From Rickettsia typhi (GTDB lineage Bacteria > Pseudomonadota > Alphaproteobacteria > Rickettsiales > UBA1997), in assembly GCA_945902255.1 (NCBI GenBank), contig CAMDMO010000021.1, positions 1 through 17,270 on the forward strand: a DNA stretch of 17,270 bases, written 5' to 3'. The notes beneath the pieces are model-generated. The model was not told the origin of the DNA. It saw nothing but the letters and a program-made list of their open reading frames with translations, and ran no database searches. A program made the translations under genes and the position numbers. Position 1 is the first letter of the stretch. Every line of letters starts with the position of its first letter. Of the stretch, positions 1-6,979 are shown one piece after another.

Positions 1-1194
1 ATCTTCAACGCGGTCTTTTCTTTCTTTAACCGCAGTTTCAGTAGTTCCGCCAACTTTAAGAATCGCTACACCACCAGAAATTTTTGCTAACCTTTCTTGT
101 AATTTTTCACGATCATAATCAGAAGTAGTTTCTTCGATTTGTGATTTAATTTGAGAGCAACGAGATTTAACATCTGCTGTTTTTCCAGAACCATCAACAA
201 TTGTAGTAGTTTCTTTGTCGATAATGATTTTTTTAGCCTGACCTAATTGTTTAGTTGTAACGGTTTCAAGCTTCATTCCCAAATCTTCAGAAATTAATTG
301 ACCACCGGTTAGACAAGCAATATCTTCTAAAATTGATTTTCTTCTATCGCCAAATCCTGGAGCTTTAACTGCGGCAACTTTTAGACCACCGCGAAGTTTG
401 TTAACCACTAAAGCCGCAAGAGCTTCACCTTCAACATCTTCAGCAATAATTAAAAGTGGACGACCAGATTGAACCACAGCTTCAAGAAGTGGAACCATTG
501 GCTGTAAGCTAGAAATTTTCTTTTCAAAAAGTAAGATGAAAGCATTTTCAAGTTCTACAGTCATTTTTTCACCATTGGTGATAAAATAAGGAGAAAGATA
601 ACCGCGGTCAAAATTCATTCCCTCAACCACATTAACTTCAAATTCTAAACCTTTTGCTTCTTCAACAGTGATTGGGCTATCAGGACCAACTTTTTGCACC
701 GCTTCTGCAATTTTTTTACCAATTTCAGAATCGCCATTAGCAGAAATTGTAGCAATTTGCGCAATTTCTCCTTGATTGCTAACTTTTTTACTCATTTTAG
801 CAATTTCTTTAACCAAAGCATCAACTGCTAAATCGATTCCTCTTTTTAAATCCATTGGATTAATTCCAGCAGCAACCGCTTTTGATCCTTCGCGAACAAT
901 AGCTTGAGCAAGAACTGTAGAAGTAGTTGTTCCGTCACCCGCAACATCATTAGTTTTTGACGCAACTTCTTTAATCATTTGCGCGCCCATATTTTGGAAA
1001 CGATCCGCTAGCTCGATTTCTTTGGCTACAGTAACGCCGTCTTTAGTGATACGTGGAGCACCAAATGATTTTTCAATTACCACATTACGACCTTTTGGCC
1101 CTAAAGTAACTTTTACCGCATTGGCAATAATATCAACGCCTTCGCAAATTTTTGCGCGCGCTTCTGATCCAAATAAAATTTCTTTCGCTGTCAT
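1..1194 (-). CDS. groEL: Chaperonin GroEL (60 kDa), 3' end outside window
   Basis: Large subunit of the ATP-driven GroEL/GroES folding chamber in the cytoplasm. The reading frame was read by hand on the minus strand from ATG at 1194. It begins MTAKEILFGSEARAKICEG and runs open to base 1, giving 398 codons of the usual ~545. Visible hallmarks are TLGPKGRNV (residues 30-38), SFGAP, the ATP-site motif GDGTTT with Asp87, and the apical-domain stretch around GEALAALVVNKLRGG. The last complete codon (bases 3-1) is GAT, which aligns with the catalytic Asp398 of E. coli GroEL, so the window cuts the gene exactly at that residue. The start lies 38 bp downstream of the groES stop, as in a normal groESL operon. 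The leader before ATG is A/T-rich with no Shine-Dalgarno site. There are no frameshifts in the part seen. The identification is certain; only the C-terminal quarter is missing. Confidence 0.98.
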   Translation of the reverse strand, partial: MTAKEILFGSEARAKICEGVDIIANAVKVTLGPKGRNVVIEKSFGAPRITKDGVTVAKEIELADRFQNMGAQMIKEVASKTNDVAGDGTTTSTVLAQAIVREGSKAVAAGINPMDLKRGIDLAVDALVKEIAKMSKKVSNQGEIAQIATISANGDSEIGKKIAEAVQKVGPDSPITVEEAKGLEFEVNVVEGMNFDRGYLSPYFITNGEKMTVELENAFILLFEKKISSLQPMVPLLEAVVQSGRPLLIIAEDVEGEALAALVVNKLRGGLKVAAVKAPGFGDRRKSILEDIACLTGGQLISEDLGMKLETVTTKQLGQAKKIIIDKETTTIVDGSGKTADVKSRCSQIKSQIEETTSDYDREKLQERLAKISGGVAILKVGGTTETAVKERKDRVED

Positions 1195-1232
1195 ATATTT
1201 TTAATTAATTATTTAAAATGTTGTTTTTAAAA

Positions 1233-1523
1233 CTATTTTTCAATTACCGCTAGAATGTCTGATTCTTTTAAAATGATCAGCTCTTTGCCATCAATTTTAA
1301 CTTCTGCACCACCCCATTTTGCAAAAAGAACGCGATCACCTTTTTTTACATCAAGAGTAATTCTTTTGCCGTGATCATCACGCAAGCCTTCGCCAACAGA
1401 AATAACTAAACCTTCAGATGGTTTTTCTTTTGCTGAATCAGGAATAATAATGCCTCCAGCAGTTTTGCTTTCAGCTTCAATGCGTTCAACAATAACGCGA
1501 TCATGTAGAGGTTTTATTTTCAT
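1233..1523 (-). CDS. groES: Co-chaperonin GroES (10 kDa)
   Basis: Heptameric lid of the GroEL chamber, cytoplasmic. The 96-residue product has the normal family length. It begins MKIKPLHDRVIVERIEAE and contains the mobile loop that contacts GroEL (TAGGIIIPDSAKEKPSEG, about residues 21-38), the conserved KKGDRVLFAKWGGAEVKIDGK region, and the C-terminal ESDILAVIE. The ATG at 1523 is the only start that gives the conserved N-terminus. The stop is TAG. It is first in the groES-groEL pair. The 112-bp gap upstream, before grxC, holds a candidate heat-shock promoter and an inverted repeat, which are listed separately. The leader immediately before ATG is almost pure A/T, without a Shine-Dalgarno sequence. 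Confidence 0.98.
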   Translation of the reverse strand: MKIKPLHDRVIVERIEAESKTAGGIIIPDSAKEKPSEGLVISVGEGLRDDHGKRITLDVKKGDRVLFAKWGGAEVKIDGKELIILKESDILAVIEK

Positions 1524-1566
1524 TTTTTATTTTATTAATTGATATTTATGCTGTAGTCTCTTTAAG

Positions 1567-1587
1567 GTCGCACACAACCATTGCGAC
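1567..1587. promoter_or_regulatory. Inverted repeat with 9-nt spacer upstream of groES (operator or 5'-UTR hairpin)
   Basis: GTCGCA (1567-1572), nine bases, then TGCGAC (1582-1587). The 6-bp arms are perfect, and counting 9-bp arms 7 of 9 positions pair. The geometry of 9-bp arms around a 9-nt spacer is that of the HrcA operator CIRCE, but the sequence is unrelated to the CIRCE consensus TTAGCACTC...GAGTGCTAA. It abuts the proposed -10 box and would cover the transcription start, so it could be an operator or a hairpin at the 5' end of the mRNA. Confidence 0.4.
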
Positions 1588-1618
1588 ATAATTTAGTAAT
1601 CTTTTACTTTTTAACAAG
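1587..1618 (-). promoter_or_regulatory. Candidate heat-shock (RpoH-type) promoter for groESL
   Basis: On the minus strand, CTTG (1618-1615) is followed by 18 bases and then CTAAATTATG (1596-1587). The alphaproteobacterial RpoH pattern is roughly CTTG, 17-18 bases, CYTATNTNNG. The -35 core matches fully and the -10 matches at C, Y, A, T and G with two mismatches. The position, about 64-95 bases upstream of groES and after the end of grxC, fits. It was found by eye and has not been tested against a matrix. Confidence 0.45.
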
Positions 1619-1635
1619 GGCTCTGCTTAAAAAAA

Positions 1636-1887
1636 TTAATTTAGTAATTTATCTAACTCACCCGAGGCATCAAGAGCATAAAGATCATCGCATCCGCCGA
1701 TGTGTTTTTCATTTATAAAAATTTGTGGCACCGTCATGCGTCCACCAGATTTTTTTATCACTTCTTCTCTAGTTTTATCGTCAGTAACTTTTATTTCGGT
1801 AAAATTTTGATTTTTCTTTTGCAAAAGCATTTTGGCTTTAACGCAATAAGGACAAGGATCTTTGCTATAAATTACAATATTAGCCAT
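1636..1887 (-). CDS. grxC: Glutaredoxin 3 (dithiol, CPYC)
   Basis: Small cytoplasmic thiol-disulfide oxidoreductase that uses glutathione to reduce protein and mixed disulfides. The 83-residue product is of normal length for bacterial GrxC. The class I active site CPYC is at residues 12-15, following the first beta strand (ANIVIYSKD). The cis-proline motif TVPQIFIN lies around residues 52-59, and the glutathione-binding GGCDD follows near 64-68. The ATG at 1887 is the only sensible start. It begins 2 bp after the stop of the lipoprotein gene at 1890-2273, so it is probably co-transcribed with the lipoprotein cluster. A separate promoter region follows before groES. There is no Shine-Dalgarno site. 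Confidence 0.96.
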   Translation of the reverse strand: MANIVIYSKDPCPYCVKAKMLLQKKNQNFTEIKVTDDKTREEVIKKSGGRMTVPQIFINEKHIGGCDDLYALDASGELDKLLN

Positions 1888-1889
1888 AT

Positions 1890-2273
1890 TTAATAAGGAG
1901 TTGTAGTTGTTAAAGTTCCGCCATCATCTTCAACGCTACCGTAATTCTGCGGAACATAATATTGGTCAGAGTCGTAGTAGTTATAATTGCTTGAAGGAGG
2001 AATGCCATAAGGATTTGTATAAAATCTCGATCCTGGACTTTGTGGATAACCCTGAGTTGGTAAATATTGATAATAAGGGGGAGTAGCAGCTTGATATGGA
2101 GGTTTATTATATTGCCTTTGATTAACATTCCTATTGATAGAGGCTGGAACAATTCTATGTTCATCTCTTTCGTAATCATTTACACAAGATATTGTAACCA
2201 CAGCAATCATCAGCAATAAGAGCGTGGGTTTTTTGATTTTTTTAAATAAGAAATAAAACTTTAAGCCGCCCAT
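1890..2273 (-). CDS. Tyr/Pro-rich putative lipoprotein, copy 1 of 3
   Basis: Function unknown. The ATG at 2273 gives 127 residues; a TTG one codon upstream is possible but unnecessary. The N-terminus is a signal sequence: a basic stretch KKIKK (11-15), a hydrophobic core TLLLLMIAVV, then TISC with Cys30 as the likely lipidated residue. Thr at -3 makes this an imperfect lipobox. The mature part is low-complexity and rich in Tyr, Pro, Asn and Gln. Residues 81-112 carry a block shared with the two upstream neighbours: S-R-x-Y-x-NPY-x-x-PP, then Y-x-YYDSDQYYVP. The tail is acidic, then Thr-rich. It lies 71 bp after copy 2 and 2 bp before grxC. The family resemblance is seen directly; an envelope location is inferred from the signal. 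Confidence 0.8.
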   Translation of the reverse strand: MGGLKFYFLFKKIKKPTLLLLMIAVVTISCVNDYERDEHRIVPASINRNVNQRQYNKPPYQAATPPYYQYLPTQGYPQSPGSRFYTNPYGIPPSSNYNYYDSDQYYVPQNYGSVEDDGGTLTTTTPY

Positions 2274-2344
2274 CAAAATAATAAATTGTCAAACAAAGAA
2301 GAAGGTGCGGCATCGTAATTTCTAACTTGAAAATAAGCAAGAAT

Positions 2345-2875
2345 TTAGTGCCTGTACTCTTCGCGGTCTTGCTCTAAACCTTGATCATATTCATTATAAT
2401 AAGTTGGCGGCACATAATATTGATCGCCGTCATAATATGGATAATATGTTGAAGGCGGTATTGCGTAGGGATTAGAATAAGATTTAGAGCCGCCAGCTGG
2501 ATAATTTGGTTTACGGTATTGTTGTTGCGTCTGCGCTGACTGAGGAGCTTGCTGATATTGCGGCGGCTGCTGATATTGTGGCGGCTGCTGCGGCGCTTGA
2601 TATTGCGTCGGCGGCTGCTGATATTGCTGGTTATACGGCTGCTGTTGCGGATAGTTTTGTCGATAATAATAGTCAGGAGCAACTCTTGATGGCGCGCCCG
2701 GATATTGACCAGAAAGTGCAGTTGGAAGAGTTGCTGAATCAAATCCAGGTTTGACATAAGGCTCTTCCCTTCTGGTGCAAGACGAAATTAAAATAGCAAA
2801 AAAAAGGCAATAAAATAAATTACAACTTAGCGCAAAAAAACTTGATTTTCCGTGATATAATTTTGTTATTAACAT
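2345..2875 (-). CDS. Tyr/Pro/Gln-rich putative lipoprotein, copy 2 of 3
   Basis: Function unknown; longest of the three related lipoproteins at 176 residues. The signal segment FYCLFFAILISSC ends at Cys33 in a good lipobox (I-S-S-C). The mature start TRREEPYVKPGFDS resembles the start of copy 3 (KKEDVYLYDQVGFKS). Residues 70-120 are a Gln/Pro/Tyr-rich tract built from repeats such as QYQQPP and YQAPQQPP, encoded by GC-rich DNA repeats. Residues 129-160 hold the shared C-terminal block (SKSYSNPYAIPPSTYYPYYD, then GDQYYVPP). The ATG at 2875 lies 15 bp after the stop of copy 3 behind an A-rich leader. The extended repeat tract suggests an unstructured periplasmic or surface-exposed linker; that is inference. 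Confidence 0.82.
   Translation of the reverse strand: MLITKLYHGKSSFFALSCNLFYCLFFAILISSCTRREEPYVKPGFDSATLPTALSGQYPGAPSRVAPDYYYRQNYPQQQPYNQQYQQPPTQYQAPQQPPQYQQPPQYQQAPQSAQTQQQYRKPNYPAGGSKSYSNPYAIPPSTYYPYYDGDQYYVPPTYYNEYDQGLEQDREEYRH
2551..2640 (-). repeat. Coding tandem repeats in lipoprotein copy 2
   Basis: On the plus strand the 18-bp unit GCTGATATTGCGGCGGCT (2551) is followed by a near-identical unit with TGTGG (2569), then by longer variants of 30 and 24 bp that keep GATATTG and GCGGCTGCT. Read on the minus strand it encodes QPPQYQ-type peptides. It is much richer in G+C than its surroundings. In-frame units make it a candidate for slippage that changes length. Confidence 0.75.
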
Positions 2876-2890
2876 TTTTTTATTTACTGC

Positions 2891-3235
2891 TTATGCCACT
2901 TTTTCATCAATAACTAGTTGGCTTTTAGAATCTTTTTCGTGATCCACTTCATCACCATAATAACCATTTGGCAAGGTATAGAAATAGTCTTGATCGTAAT
3001 ATGGGTAATAATTCTGTGGCGGCTGATTATATGGATTTTTATAAATGCGTGAACTTGGTGGATAATTAGCATTATAACCTTGCGGATAATTCTTACTATT
3101 ACCAACTGGCCTTTGTGATTTAAATCCAACCTGATCATAAAGATATACATCTTCTTTTTTACAAGAAGTTGTTAAGAAACAAGCTGCAAATAAGATAAAA
3201 AATCTACAAAATCTAAAATTAAAACCATTTTTCAC
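2891..3235 (-). CDS. Tyr/Pro-rich putative lipoprotein, copy 3 of 3
   Basis: Function unknown; 114 residues. The start is GTG at 3235: the nearby ATG at 3228-3226 is out of frame, and the frame is open upstream only to a stop at 3293 with no better start codon. The signal peptide MKNGFNFRFCRFFILFAAC ends in LTTSC, with Cys25 as the likely lipid site (Thr at -3 is unusual). The mature protein is Tyr/Pro/Asn-rich. Residues 61-93 hold the shared block SSRIYKNPYNQPPQNYYPYY followed by DQDYFYTLP. The C-terminus is charged (DEVDHEKDSK), unlike the other copies. It is first in a probable operon of three lipoproteins plus grxC and diverges from ribD. Confidence 0.8.
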   Translation of the reverse strand: MKNGFNFRFCRFFILFAACFLTTSCKKEDVYLYDQVGFKSQRPVGNSKNYPQGYNANYPPSSRIYKNPYNQPPQNYYPYYDQDYFYTLPNGYYGDEVDHEKDSKSQLVIDEKVA

Positions 3236-3368
3236 AATCTTATAAATAATGTCAAAAAAAACATTATAGTTACTATATATAAAAAATACCCCTTAAATCA
3301 ACGCGACATTTAAAAAAAGTTATAATCCACTATAGATAATCTCAATTTGGCACAAGATACTTTGACTT
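3236..3368. promoter_or_regulatory. Divergent promoter region, lipoprotein cluster / ribD
   Basis: This 133-bp gap lies between divergent genes. A perfect TATAAT lies on the plus strand at 3321-3326 (43 bp before ribD), and another on the minus strand at 3268-3263 (28 bp before the lipoprotein GTG). Neither has a convincing -35 at 16-18 bp. A small palindrome, TATAGT-T-ACTATA at 3265-3277, overlaps the minus-strand -10 and could be an operator. In DNA this AT-rich, such matches can arise by chance. Confidence 0.35.
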
Positions 3369-4475
3369 ATGATAAATAACAATAATAAATTTATTTCTTA
3401 CGCCCTAAATTTAGCTAAAAAGAATTTAGGCGCAACTTCTTCAAATCCAACAGTGGCCTGCGTTATCGTTAGAGATAATGAAATTCTTGCAACCGGAGTA
3501 ACGGCAGTTAGTGGAAGACCTCACGCCGAAACTATTGCAATAAAAAGCGCAATAGAAAATGGTAAAAACCTAGAAGGTTCTACGATTTATGTAACTTTAG
3601 AACCTTGTTCTCATTTTGGAAAAACTCCTCCTTGCATAGATGAAATTATCAAAAATAAAATTAAAAAAGTCGTGATTGCCGCGCAAGATCCTGATGAAAG
3701 GGTTAATGGGGCGGGAATTTTAAAACTAAAAGAAGCGAATATAGAAGTGATTAGCGGAGTTCTAGAAAAAGAAGCAAAAGAAATTAATAAGGGATTTTTT
3801 AAAGCGCGCTTGACCAAATTACCTTACATTACATTAAAAATCGCTACTAGTTTAGATGGAAAAATCGCCACTAAAAATTTTGATAGCAAATGGATTACCA
3901 GTGAAAAATCTCGTCAATTCGCGCATTATCTGCGCTCAATTAATGATGCAATTTTAGTTGGAGCGAACACGGTTAAAAAAGATAATCCATCTTTGAACTG
4001 CAGAATTAAAGGATTAGAAGAATTCTCTCCTAAAAAAATAGTAATTTCAAATAGCTTAGATTTTGATGCTAATTCATTAATTTTTAAAAATGCAAAAACT
4101 ATCTCAACCACCGTTATTACTAGCGCAAATAGCAATAAAAAACAGATAGAAAAATTGAGTAATTTGGGCGTTGAGTTTCTTTTTTGTGAAGAAAAAAATA
4201 ACCAAGTTGATTTGCTTGATGCTTTAAAAAAACTATGCGAAAGCGGCATTAATTCTATCTTAATTGAGGGCGGGCAAAATATTGCCACTCAGTTTTTGAA
4301 GCAAAATTTAGTCGATGAATTAATTTGGATTAGAAGCAAAAAAATTATTGGAAATGATGGAATCGCCGCAATTGGTGATATGGGATTTTCTAAGCTCTTT
4401 GAAGTATTTGATAAATTTTCTAGAAAAGAAATTAGAGAACTTGATGAAGATATTATGGAAATCTATAAACGTTAA
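3369..4475 (+). CDS. ribD: Bifunctional riboflavin biosynthesis deaminase/reductase RibD
   Basis: Catalyses two steps of riboflavin synthesis: deamination of the pyrimidine ring of diaminohydroxyphosphoribosylaminopyrimidine, then NADPH-dependent reduction of the ribosyl group. The 368-residue product has normal length. The N-terminal deaminase (about 1-145) shows zinc ligands His52, Cys80 and Cys89 with catalytic Glu54 in the motifs GRPHAE and PCSHFGKTPPC. The C-terminal RibD_C reductase (about 147-366) shows LKIATSLDGKIATKN, ITSEKSR, DAILVGANTV and ILIEGGQNIA. The ATG at 3369 gives a full deaminase domain. It stands alone on the plus strand, without ribB, ribE or ribH beside it, and converges with the glycosyltransferase gene 43 bp downstream. 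No FMN riboswitch fits in the short leader. It implies that the host can make its own flavin, provided the other genes exist elsewhere. Confidence 0.96.
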   Translation: MINNNNKFISYALNLAKKNLGATSSNPTVACVIVRDNEILATGVTAVSGRPHAETIAIKSAIENGKNLEGSTIYVTLEPCSHFGKTPPCIDEIIKNKIKKVVIAAQDPDERVNGAGILKLKEANIEVISGVLEKEAKEINKGFFKARLTKLPYITLKIATSLDGKIATKNFDSKWITSEKSRQFAHYLRSINDAILVGANTVKKDNPSLNCRIKGLEEFSPKKIVISNSLDFDANSLIFKNAKTISTTVITSANSNKKQIEKLSNLGVEFLFCEEKNNQVDLLDALKKLCESGINSILIEGGQNIATQFLKQNLVDELIWIRSKKIIGNDGIAAIGDMGFSKLFEVFDKFSRKEIRELDEDIMEIYKR

Positions 4476-4518
4476 TTCGTCGATAAAAATCTATAAGCAC
4501 CCACCTGCAAAGCGCGAC

Positions 4519-5706
4519 CTAACCTTGCGCCAAAACATCTTCGTAAACTCTTAAAGTCTCATCGCACATTTTTTCGTTAGAAAAATTTTCTTCAATATTT
4601 TTTCTTGCAGCACTTGTAATTACATCAACTTCAGACTTTGACATTGTAAGTGCATGATCAATCAGCTGAGCAAATTTTTCCACATCGCCATTTTCAACTA
4701 AAAATCCGGTTTTTCCATCAATTATAGTTTCTAGAGATCCACCAATTTTAGTGGCAATTATTATTTTGCTAGCCGCTTGTGCTTCAATTGCTATTCTTCC
4801 AAAAGCTTCTGGCTTAACGCTTGGACAAACAACCAAGTGAGACATTGCGTAAGCAACGGGCATCTCTTTGCAAACCCCAACAATACCAACCTTTCCTTCT
4901 AAATTTTCTTTAACAATTTTTGCTTCAATTTTTTTTCTAAACTTTTTATGACCATGATCTGAACCAACCATTGCGCAATAAAAATCGCTTTTAACTTTTG
5001 CCAAAGCTTCGATTAAAAATTCATGACCCTTCCAAGCAGTAAATCGCGCTGGCATTAATATAATTTTTTTCTCTTCTGGAATACGCCATTTATGAATTAA
5101 ATCAATAACTCTAGTTTTAGAAATTATATCAGATTTGAAGTGATTTAAATCAGCGCCACGCTGAATTACGGTGATTTTTTCTAAAAATAAATTCTGCTTG
5201 GAATCTGATTTTTGATTCTGATAATTTTCGATTAAATAATTTTTTATGAAGTTGGATACTACTATAATTTTATCCGCCTTAAGCATCATTTCGTTATATT
5301 TCTTTTTTAACCAAAATGATTTCCACTTCCAAAAGTTGAGTGAATAAGTTCCGTGAATAGTTGAGATTAATTTTGTATTGGTTTCCTTACAGGCGAAATA
5401 AGCGCTCCACATTGGCGCCCTAGATCTTACATGCACAATATCAACATTATGATCTTCGATTAATTGGGCGATTTTTTCAATATTAGAAAAAATTGTGAAT
5501 GGATTTTTTTTATTCACCGGCAGTTGAATGTGAGTAATTTTGGCTTCGCGCAATTGGTAAACTAAAATTCCACCAGCAGAAACAACAATTGGCTCAAAAT
5601 CGGCTTTTTTTAGAGCTTTAGCAATATCAATAGTTCCTCTTTCCACGCCGCCATTTTCTAGTGCAGGCAGAATCTGCATTATTACGGGTTTTTTATTTTG
5701 ATTCAT
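4519..5706 (-). CDS. GT4-family (GT-B fold) glycosyltransferase
   Basis: Cytoplasmic or membrane-associated glycosyltransferase that moves a sugar from an activated donor, probably to a cell-envelope glycan; acceptor and sugar cannot be read from the sequence. The 395-residue product has the usual length. The N-terminal acceptor domain begins with ILPALENGGVERG (residues 12-24), a glycine-rich loop typical of the family. The C-terminal donor domain (Glycos_transf_1) has RFTAWKGHEFLIEA with Arg221 and Lys226, and the E-x7-E pattern EAFGRIAIE (Glu300, Glu308), then GGSLETIIDGKTGFLV. The ATG at 5706 lies 1 bp after the purA stop, so it is the last gene of the zf-CHCC-purA operon. Its stop is TAG, and it converges on ribD. 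No signal peptide is visible. Best guess is LPS core or another surface polysaccharide, by family only. Confidence 0.9.
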   Translation of the reverse strand: MNQNKKPVIMQILPALENGGVERGTIDIAKALKKADFEPIVVSAGGILVYQLREAKITHIQLPVNKKNPFTIFSNIEKIAQLIEDHNVDIVHVRSRAPMWSAYFACKETNTKLISTIHGTYSLNFWKWKSFWLKKKYNEMMLKADKIIVVSNFIKNYLIENYQNQKSDSKQNLFLEKITVIQRGADLNHFKSDIISKTRVIDLIHKWRIPEEKKIILMPARFTAWKGHEFLIEALAKVKSDFYCAMVGSDHGHKKFRKKIEAKIVKENLEGKVGIVGVCKEMPVAYAMSHLVVCPSVKPEAFGRIAIEAQAASKIIIATKIGGSLETIIDGKTGFLVENGDVEKFAQLIDHALTMSKSEVDVITSAARKNIEENFSNEKMCDETLRVYEDVLAQG

Positions 5707-5707
5707 T

Positions 5708-6979
5708 TTAGATGTTAATAATAATTGTTTCTTCTCGCTTAGCGCCAGTTGAAATAATTACCGCTTTTACGCCACATAATTTTTCAATTTTTTCAATATA
5801 TGTACGAGCTTTTTGAGGTAATTTTTCGATATTAGTTACCCCAACAGTGCTTTGTTTCCAACCTTCCAACTCTTCATAAACTGGCTCAATTCTATCCCAT
5901 AAATTAATGGCTTGAGGGAAATAGTCATATGTTTTGCCATCTATTTTATAACCGACGCAAATTTTAATTTTTTCCAACTTATCAAGCACATCTAATTTAG
6001 TTAATGCAATTTCCTTAACTGATGAAAGCTGAATTGCTTGGCGCACCAAGGCGGCGTCAAACCAACCGCAGCGACGATTGCGACCAGTTACAGTTCCAAC
6101 TTCATGACCTTCAATTCGCAAAAATTCACCAATTTCATTGTCTAATTCAGTTGGAAAGGGACCTGAGCCAACGCGGGTTGTATAAGCTTTTAAAACTCCA
6201 ATTGTTTTTCCTGCGCTATCAACGCCCAGACAAGATCCTAAAGCAACCTGCCCTGCCATAATATTTGAAGAAGTTACAAAAGGAAAAGTTCCGAAAGAAA
6301 CATCGAGCAATGCGCCTTGCGCACCTTCAAACATAACTTTTTTTCCATCTAATTTTTTTGCAATTTCATAAGAGCTGCAAGAATAAGATAATAATAATTC
6401 GCGAACTGGCTCTAACTCGGCGATAATTTGATCTGCCGTTACAATTGAAACGCCTAAGCTTTGACGAAGTAAATTGTGATAAAATAATAAATTTTCCACT
6501 CTCTCTCTAAGAATTTTTGCGTCATTTAAATCGCAAACTCTAATCGCTCTTCTGCCAGCTCTATCTTCGTAAGTTGGGCCAATTCCGCGTCCTGTAGTGC
6601 CAATTTTCTTTGTGCCTTTTTTATTTTCCAAAAGCTGATCTAGCTCACTATGAACCGAAAGAATTAAACAAGCGTTATCTGCAACAACCAGATTTTCTTT
6701 AGTAATTTTAATTCCAGTTTCTTCAATTTTACTAATTTCTTTAAAAAGGGCGATAGGATCAACAACCACGCCACTTCCAATTACTGAAAATTTTTTACGA
6801 ATTACTCCAGAAGGCAGCAAATTAAGCTTGTAGGTTTGATCACCAACTTTAATGGTGTGACCAGCATTATGCCCGCCTTGAAAGCGCACTACTGCATCAA
6901 ATCTATCTGACAAAAAGTCAACAATTTTACCTTTTCCTTCATCGCCCCATTGTAGGCCGATTATCGCTGTATTAACCAT
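5708..6979 (-). CDS. purA: Adenylosuccinate synthetase
   Basis: Makes adenylosuccinate from IMP, aspartate and GTP, the first committed step towards AMP, in the cytoplasm. The start chosen is ATG at 6979, giving 423 residues beginning MVNTAIIGLQWGDEGKGK. The open frame extends 26 codons further upstream, but that part is the out-of-frame shadow of the overlapping zinc protein and is not conserved in PurA. Seen: the GTP-binding loop GDEGKGK (12-18) with catalytic Asp13, GGHNAGHT with His41, TTGRGIGPTYEDRAGR (IMP site), GAQGALLD, VGSGPFPTEL, GRNRRCGWFD and a C-terminal ISTGAKREETI. It overlaps the upstream zf-CHCC gene by 8 bp and is followed after 1 bp by the glycosyltransferase, suggesting translational coupling. 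Confidence 0.97.
   Translation of the reverse strand: MVNTAIIGLQWGDEGKGKIVDFLSDRFDAVVRFQGGHNAGHTIKVGDQTYKLNLLPSGVIRKKFSVIGSGVVVDPIALFKEISKIEETGIKITKENLVVADNACLILSVHSELDQLLENKKGTKKIGTTGRGIGPTYEDRAGRRAIRVCDLNDAKILRERVENLLFYHNLLRQSLGVSIVTADQIIAELEPVRELLLSYSCSSYEIAKKLDGKKVMFEGAQGALLDVSFGTFPFVTSSNIMAGQVALGSCLGVDSAGKTIGVLKAYTTRVGSGPFPTELDNEIGEFLRIEGHEVGTVTGRNRRCGWFDAALVRQAIQLSSVKEIALTKLDVLDKLEKIKICVGYKIDGKTYDYFPQAINLWDRIEPVYEELEGWKQSTVGVTNIEKLPQKARTYIEKIEKLCGVKAVIISTGAKREETIIINI

Noticed and set aside
2287..2292. TTGACA on the minus strand before lipoprotein copy 1
   Set aside because: Only 14 bp from the start codon, so a matching -10 would fall inside the coding region; none is present.
2506..2754. 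Plus-strand Ala-rich frame of 82 codons
   Set aside because: It is the shadow of the Gln/Pro/Tyr repeat tract of lipoprotein copy 2; the repeats keep several frames open.
3926..4288. Minus-strand frame of 120 codons inside ribD
   Set aside because: Shadow frame opposite a well-conserved enzyme gene.
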